64,000 nucleotides of DNA from Bacillus sp. KH172YL63 (lineage in GTDB: Bacteria > Bacillota > Bacilli > Bacillales > Bacillaceae_B). Of the stretch, positions 59,792 to 64,000 are shown piece after piece. The stretch covers positions 3,842,001-3,906,000 of the forward strand of contig NZ_AP022842.1 of assembly GCF_011398925.1 (NCBI RefSeq), read 5' to 3'. The number at the start of each line of letters is the position of its first letter. The stretch's first letter is position 1. The notes under the pieces were generated by a model. It was not told the DNA's origin. It ran no database searches and saw only the letters and a program-made list of their open reading frames with translations. A program made the position numbers and the translations under genes.

Positions 59792-61141
59792 TTACCAAAT
59801 ATGATAGATCAAAAATCCATTTTCCACTTCTAGACTCTCTCCCTCCTTACCTTTTTCAATTTTATAAGGTTTTCCAGTTTCAATCACTTTTTCAACTATT
59901 TCAGAAAATTCTTCTTTGGAGTAGGCTGTTTTAATTGCCATCAAATCAATAAATAAGTCTTTATATTCAAGGGAAGATACAGACACCAATGAAATAGTGG
60001 CGATAACATCCATGTCCTTTATAATATAAGACATATCGGATTTAGGTGTATAATAATATCTTCCCCCATATTTCTTCGCAATTTCATCATATTTAAGGAA
60101 TTTCTTATTCCCCATCAGGTCTCTGCTTAACCTGATTGTTTGACCTTGAGAATTTGTCCTAGTAAATTCCATTGGGTACTCATCTTCTTGTGATTGCTTT
60201 TCTTCCTTATTTTTCTCCTCCTCTTCTTTTTTCTTTTCAACCTCGATTTGCTCTTTCGTTTCATAATATTTTGTTTGACTTGCATCGATTTGTATCTGTA
60301 ATTGTTCCATCGCCTGATTACTATTTAAGTTTCCTATGTCTTTGTTTAACTTTGCCACTTCTTTTTCAAAAGATGATTCGCTTAAGGATTGACCTTCAGC
60401 TATTTCATTCAACTTTTCAATATCCGCTTGCAACTCTGTATATGTTTGATAGTCTTCTTCTATTTTCCTTAATTGTGAAGTGTACCTGTCATCGAAAAAT
60501 GCTCTAAGGGTATCACTTTCTAAAAGATTGAACTGCTCAGTGATTAAATCGGACTTTTTGTTTAGGTCATTAATTTTTTCATCAAAAGTCTCATTCAATG
60601 GATCATCATTCAAATTTCTTTTTACTTCATTGATTTTCTGTTGCATTTCATTAGCAAGCGGAACAATCTTTTTGTATTCCTCTAATTCGTTTAATTTAGG
60701 CATTAATTGCTGATTCATTTTCTTTTTCATTTGATCATTATTCTTGTTCATCTTTTCTTCCGCACCATTTAAGCTTGTTTGAGCAGACTTCAACTCAATA
60801 TGATCGATTGTCTTTAATAAGCCCGCAGAATTAGACGATTTCAAATTCCCCTCCATTTCCGAATATAGAGAATTGATTTGTTCCTCCGCAGCTGCAAATA
60901 GTTGTTCTGCTTCCCCTCGTTTTGCCTCTGATATCATATAAACAGTCAATACAGAGAATAGCGCCAGCGCCATAACCGCACTAGCTATACTAATAAATTT
61001 CCCTTCTTGCCATGCGTTTCTTTTACGTGTTTCTTTAGGTTCGTGACGGAGGATCTTGCTGTGGATCTTAGTTTTGGCATCTTCGGTTAAATGTAGTTGC
61101 GGAAACATAGTTTGCAGGTTTTTGTTTTCACGATTCTTCAT
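59792..61141 (-). CDS. Coiled-coil membrane protein, probable anti-sigma factor
   Basis: This 449-residue protein has a cytoplasmic N-terminus of about 50 residues, one transmembrane helix (about 52-74, ISIASAVMALALFSVLTVYM), then a long external coiled coil (about 80-330). An acidic, charged hinge (KKEEEEKNKEEK) and a compact C-terminal domain of about 110 residues follow. Its ATG, behind GGGGAGG, overlaps the end of the sigma gene by 14 bases. Single-pass topology with coupling to an ECF sigma factor is the usual anti-sigma arrangement, but I see no zinc-binding HCC motif. The anti-sigma role is therefore inferred from context. Confidence 0.7.
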   Translation of the reverse strand: MKNRENKNLQTMFPQLHLTEDAKTKIHSKILRHEPKETRKRNAWQEGKFISIASAVMALALFSVLTVYMISEAKRGEAEQLFAAAEEQINSLYSEMEGNLKSSNSAGLLKTIDHIELKSAQTSLNGAEEKMNKNNDQMKKKMNQQLMPKLNELEEYKKIVPLANEMQQKINEVKRNLNDDPLNETFDEKINDLNKKSDLITEQFNLLESDTLRAFFDDRYTSQLRKIEEDYQTYTELQADIEKLNEIAEGQSLSESSFEKEVAKLNKDIGNLNSNQAMEQLQIQIDASQTKYYETKEQIEVEKKKEEEEKNKEEKQSQEDEYPMEFTRTNSQGQTIRLSRDLMGNKKFLKYDEIAKKYGGRYYYTPKSDMSYIIKDMDVIATISLVSVSSLEYKDLFIDLMAIKTAYSKEEFSEIVEKVIETGKPYKIEKGKEGESLEVENGFLIYHIW

Positions 61142-61634
61142 TGATGGATCCTCCCCATTTTGATTGTAATTTTTTACAGGCACGGTGATAGGTGACCCGA
61201 ACTTTATTTTCAGTCCAACCTAGAATAGCAGCTGTTTCTTTCACATCTAATCCATTCATTCCTTTTAAAAGCAGTACATCCCGATAATTTGCTTTCAACC
61301 CATGTATGACCGTAAGCATTTCCCGGCTATCTTCATTTAAAATCAGCAATGATTCCGGCGTCTCAATGGAAGCCGCTTCAAAAAATGAAGAAATCGATCG
61401 ATTTGCTTTGCTTCTTTTCCTCATTTCATCAACTGCAAGATTTCTTGCAATTGAATACAGCCATGTTTTGGGATTAGCCTTTCCCTCAAATGATCCATAA
61501 GAATTCAATGCCCGGATGAACACTTCCTGTACAAGATCCTCTACATCGGCAGTACCCATTCGATACACTAAGAACGTATAAATCGAATCACTGTAAAGGT
61601 GAAACCAATCGGCAATCACTCTATTGTTGGACAT
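61128..61634 (-). CDS. ECF-type RNA polymerase sigma factor
   Basis: This 168-residue sigma factor has region 2 (DSIYTFLVYRM, VEDLVQEVFIRALNSYGSFEG, KTWLYSIARNLAVDEMRK) and region 4 (YRDVLLLKGMNGLDVKETAA, ILGWTENKVRVTYHRACKKL). It lacks region 3, as ECF factors do. It is coupled to a membrane coiled-coil partner. The upstream region carries a TGTAAT-17-CGTC element of ECF type, consistent with self-regulation. The stimulus is unknown; wall or envelope stress is the usual one. Confidence 0.9.
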   Translation of the reverse strand: MSNNRVIADWFHLYSDSIYTFLVYRMGTADVEDLVQEVFIRALNSYGSFEGKANPKTWLYSIARNLAVDEMRKRSKANRSISSFFEAASIETPESLLILNEDSREMLTVIHGLKANYRDVLLLKGMNGLDVKETAAILGWTENKVRVTYHRACKKLQSKWGGSINEES

Positions 61635-61667
61635 CCCATTCCCCCGCTTTTTTTCTTTTTCTAATTA

Positions 61668-61694
61668 GACGATTCAGATGTAACATCTATTACA
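61668..61694 (-). promoter_or_regulatory. ECF-type promoter, likely autoregulatory
   Basis: On the minus strand TGTAAT and CGTC are 17 bp apart, with the -10 about 34 bp before the sigma-factor ATG. A palindrome AGATGT-TACATCT lies in the spacer. The CGTC -10 is characteristic of Bacillus ECF sigma factors. Confidence 0.5.
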
Positions 61695-61813
61695 TTTTTT
61701 AAATTTTTTTACAAATAATTTTTAAACAAAACTCATTCTATCCTACAAAAACTGAAAAATTTGTCGAAATAAATGATATACTGTTATAAATAGGTAAATA
61801 GAGGTAGGTATAT

Positions 61814-64000
61814 ATGACCACTTTCATTATGATCTTTATCAACTTAACCATCAGCATCGCTTTGTCTGCCGCCTGTAGTTATTTGGCGCTTAGGCAGGCT
61901 TTTAATAAAATCGGGCAGAATTTAAGCAAAAATGAAGCTTTGCTTTCCTCCTTCACTTATACCGTTTTTTATACATTGCTTCACGCATCCGTCATCATGA
62001 CGGCTTCTTATGAGATTTTCATTCAGCGGTTTCTTTATTTCCTTCCCGTCTTTTTTATCGTCTGTTTCATCACCATCTATCAATCTCTCCAACTTTTTCA
62101 GGACGTGAACATGGACAAGGTCAACTTTTTAAGGGGAGGTTTCACTTTCTCCTTTATGTTATTGGCCGGAAACTTTGCAGCATACGGTGGGTTGGTGTAT
62201 CCATATTTCTCACTCAAGCTGATGGATGTTTCATTGACGATCTTGATGACCTTCGGAGTGACCTTTCCTCTTTTTCGGATGTTATTACAGCTGAATAACC
62301 AGGACATCAGTTCTTCCATGGGGAAGAAACATGTCGCCTGGAGCATCGTGATGGGATTTGGCTATTCAGGAATCGCCTATTTGACAGTCTATTCCCTTCT
62401 CTCGCCTGATAAATATGGGGAAGGACTATCCCTCCTGGAACATTATCATCTCATTCCTTTTATTATTGAAATGGCGATATTACTGATACTCTGGTTCATT
62501 CCGGACCATCTGGCGAATTCCTTACATAAGAAACAACTGAAACAAATCTACCAAAAAGAACAGGAATATAAATCGCTATACGAAAATAATCTGTCAGCCA
62601 TCTTCACTTATAATCGAGAAGGCATCATTGTTGAAGCAAATGAACGGGCCGCGACTATGACTGGTTACCCATTAGAGAAAATCATCGGGAAAGAATTCCT
62701 TACATATATGATGGAAAAAAATCTTGGTCAAATTAAAACTGCCTTCCTTCGTTCTTTGCGGGGAGAAGCCATGACATTTGAACTGGACTTCCCCCACCGG
62801 GAGGGGCATATTCTTTATATTCAGGTCATCGTCGTCCCAATTCATCTTGACGGGGAAGTGACTGGCGCTCACGTTCTCGCCACAGATATTACAGAAGCTA
62901 CAAAGGATAAAAAGAAAATCCAGTTCCTCGCCTATCATGATGAATTGACCGGATTGCCGAACAGGCGGTATTTCAATGAAGCATTTGAAACAAAAGTCAA
63001 AGAGGGCCATGATCAGATGGCGATCCTCCTTCTGGACCTTAACCGCTTTAAGATTGTCAATGATACATTGGGCCATGGATATGGAGACGAACTGATTTCC
63101 AAATTCGGAAAGAGATGCAAAGACGCATTAGGAGAAAAAGGACTCATTGCACGGATGAGCGGGGATGAATTTATTGTACTGCTTCCTTCCATTCAAGGAC
63201 GGAGTGAGATTCATAAAGTGGTGAAGGCGATCCATAAGAGTCTGCAAACTCCCTTTACGATCGGCGGTCATGACATTATGACCTCGACATCCATCGGGAT
63301 TTCCCTATACCCTCATGATGGGAAAGATCTTTCCACGTTACTGAAAAAAGCAGATATCGCCATGTACACAACGAAAAAAAGCGCAGGAGCGTATCAGCTT
63401 CTCTTTTCCGACCAGCTTGAAGAGAAAGGGATCAATCCAATCGAACTCGAGGAAAACCTGCGAAAAGCACTGATTAATGATGAGTTTGAGCTTTACTATC
63501 AGCCTCAGTTCTCATTGCAGACAAATCGGGTTGTCGGGGTGGAGGCTTTAATCAGATGGAATCACCCTGTCAAAGGGTTGATTTCACCAGACGATTTCAT
63601 CCCCCTGGCTGAAGAAACAGGACTGATCATCCCCCTCGGCCGTTGGATTTTAAACAGAGCCTGTGAACAATTTAAAGTGTGGGAAAAGGGTGGACATGAA
63701 TTTAAGATTTCAATCAATGTGTCATCACGGCAGTTCCACGATGCGACGTTCGTAGAGATGGTGAGGGAATTATTGTTTACGCATGACATCCCCCCATCTT
63801 TCATAGAGTTGGAGCTGACGGAAAGTACCGCCATGCACCATGTGGAAGAGGCAATGGCGAAAATGAACGCACTTCGGGAAATCGGAGTTTCAATCGCGAT
63901 CGACGACTTCGGAATCGAATACAGTTCGTTAAGCTATCTGCAGAAATTCTCAATTCAGACGTTGAAGATCGATCGCAGCTTCATCATGGATCTCGATGAA
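61814..64000 (+). CDS. Membrane PAS-GGDEF-EAL protein, truncated by the window end
   Basis: The gene runs off the right edge after 729 codons. The N-terminal part (about 1-235) has seven or so transmembrane helices. A PAS domain follows at about 250-375 (SAIFTYNREGIIVEANERAA). A GGDEF domain at about 380-535 carries SGDEF in place of GGDEF near residue 448, a common variant that can still be active. An EAL domain begins near 550 with VEALIRW, NVSSRQF, ELTES and IDDFG, then IEYSSL where GTGYSSL is usual. It should make and/or degrade cyclic di-GMP in response to a signal seen by the membrane or PAS part. The start ATG follows GAGGT. Confidence 0.88.
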   Translation, partial: MTTFIMIFINLTISIALSAACSYLALRQAFNKIGQNLSKNEALLSSFTYTVFYTLLHASVIMTASYEIFIQRFLYFLPVFFIVCFITIYQSLQLFQDVNMDKVNFLRGGFTFSFMLLAGNFAAYGGLVYPYFSLKLMDVSLTILMTFGVTFPLFRMLLQLNNQDISSSMGKKHVAWSIVMGFGYSGIAYLTVYSLLSPDKYGEGLSLLEHYHLIPFIIEMAILLILWFIPDHLANSLHKKQLKQIYQKEQEYKSLYENNLSAIFTYNREGIIVEANERAATMTGYPLEKIIGKEFLTYMMEKNLGQIKTAFLRSLRGEAMTFELDFPHREGHILYIQVIVVPIHLDGEVTGAHVLATDITEATKDKKKIQFLAYHDELTGLPNRRYFNEAFETKVKEGHDQMAILLLDLNRFKIVNDTLGHGYGDELISKFGKRCKDALGEKGLIARMSGDEFIVLLPSIQGRSEIHKVVKAIHKSLQTPFTIGGHDIMTSTSIGISLYPHDGKDLSTLLKKADIAMYTTKKSAGAYQLLFSDQLEEKGINPIELEENLRKALINDEFELYYQPQFSLQTNRVVGVEALIRWNHPVKGLISPDDFIPLAEETGLIIPLGRWILNRACEQFKVWEKGGHEFKISINVSSRQFHDATFVEMVRELLFTHDIPPSFIELELTESTAMHHVEEAMAKMNALREIGVSIAIDDFGIEYSSLSYLQKFSIQTLKIDRSFIMDLDE

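Overview
The window looks like a chromosomal segment of a low-GC, Gram-positive, Bacillus-like bacterium (family Bacillaceae is my inference). Supporting signs are strong GGAGG ribosome-binding sites, frequent GTG and TTG starts, a teichuronic-acid (tua) gene set, a lytC/lytB-type autolysin cluster, an S-box (SAM) riboswitch on metNIQ, and a yhgD-yhgE-like pair. I see no rRNA, tRNA, CRISPR array, insertion sequence or prophage.

Region by region. (1) 0-11.5 kb, nearly all on the minus strand: an anionic wall-polymer locus reading gtaB, tuaD, tuaH, tuaE, tuaC, tuaF, tuaG, a tagO-like lipid-carrier transferase and a tuaB-like flippase. Terminator-like hairpins after tuaD, tuaF and tagO divide it into sub-units. 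(2) 11.6-39.3 kb: a dense array of secreted proteins that all carry three CWB2 cell-wall-binding repeats (putative cell wall binding repeat 2) joined to different partners: SpoIID/LytB, amidase, two subtilisins, a PPC domain, NlpC/P60, a 1088-residue mosaic, leucine-rich repeats, an unidentified probable enzyme, and a lytic transglycosylase. A secreted PIG-L deacetylase is coupled to one of them. (3) 39.5-42.1 kb: a second polymer unit with a UDP-HexNAc-type dehydrogenase and a glycosyltransferase, then a VanZ-like protein. (4) 43-49.6 kb: two more CWB2 proteins, a 5'-nucleotidase and a very large extracellular nuclease. (5) 49.7-64 kb: more ordinary chromosome. It holds a HEAT-like protein flanked by GGGACGGAC palindromes, metQ-metI-metN under a SAM riboswitch, a phased TTTTGAAAATA repeat array, DUF1659/DUF2922 genes, TetR-YhgE, a Glu/Leu/Phe/Val-type dehydrogenase, an ECF sigma factor with a membrane coiled-coil partner, and a truncated PAS-GGDEF-EAL protein.

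How it fits together. The polymer genes should build a uronic-acid-containing wall polymer. Twelve CWB2 proteins, about 36 repeats, would decorate the wall with hydrolases, proteases, adhesin-like parts and nucleotide-scavenging enzymes. In Clostridioides difficile CWB2 modules bind the anionic polymer PSII, and cwp genes lie beside the polymer genes. The layout here suggests the same anchor-plus-ligand logic built around a teichuronic-type polymer (inference). A wall-anchored nuclease, a wall-anchored 5'-nucleotidase and a phosphate-free polymer also suggest a phosphate-starvation role. A candidate PhoP-box-like array upstream of the nuclease gene is consistent with that.

Starts were moved from the longest frame to an internal codon wherever a clear Shine-Dalgarno sequence demanded it. 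All functional statements come from motif recognition by eye; no database search was run.
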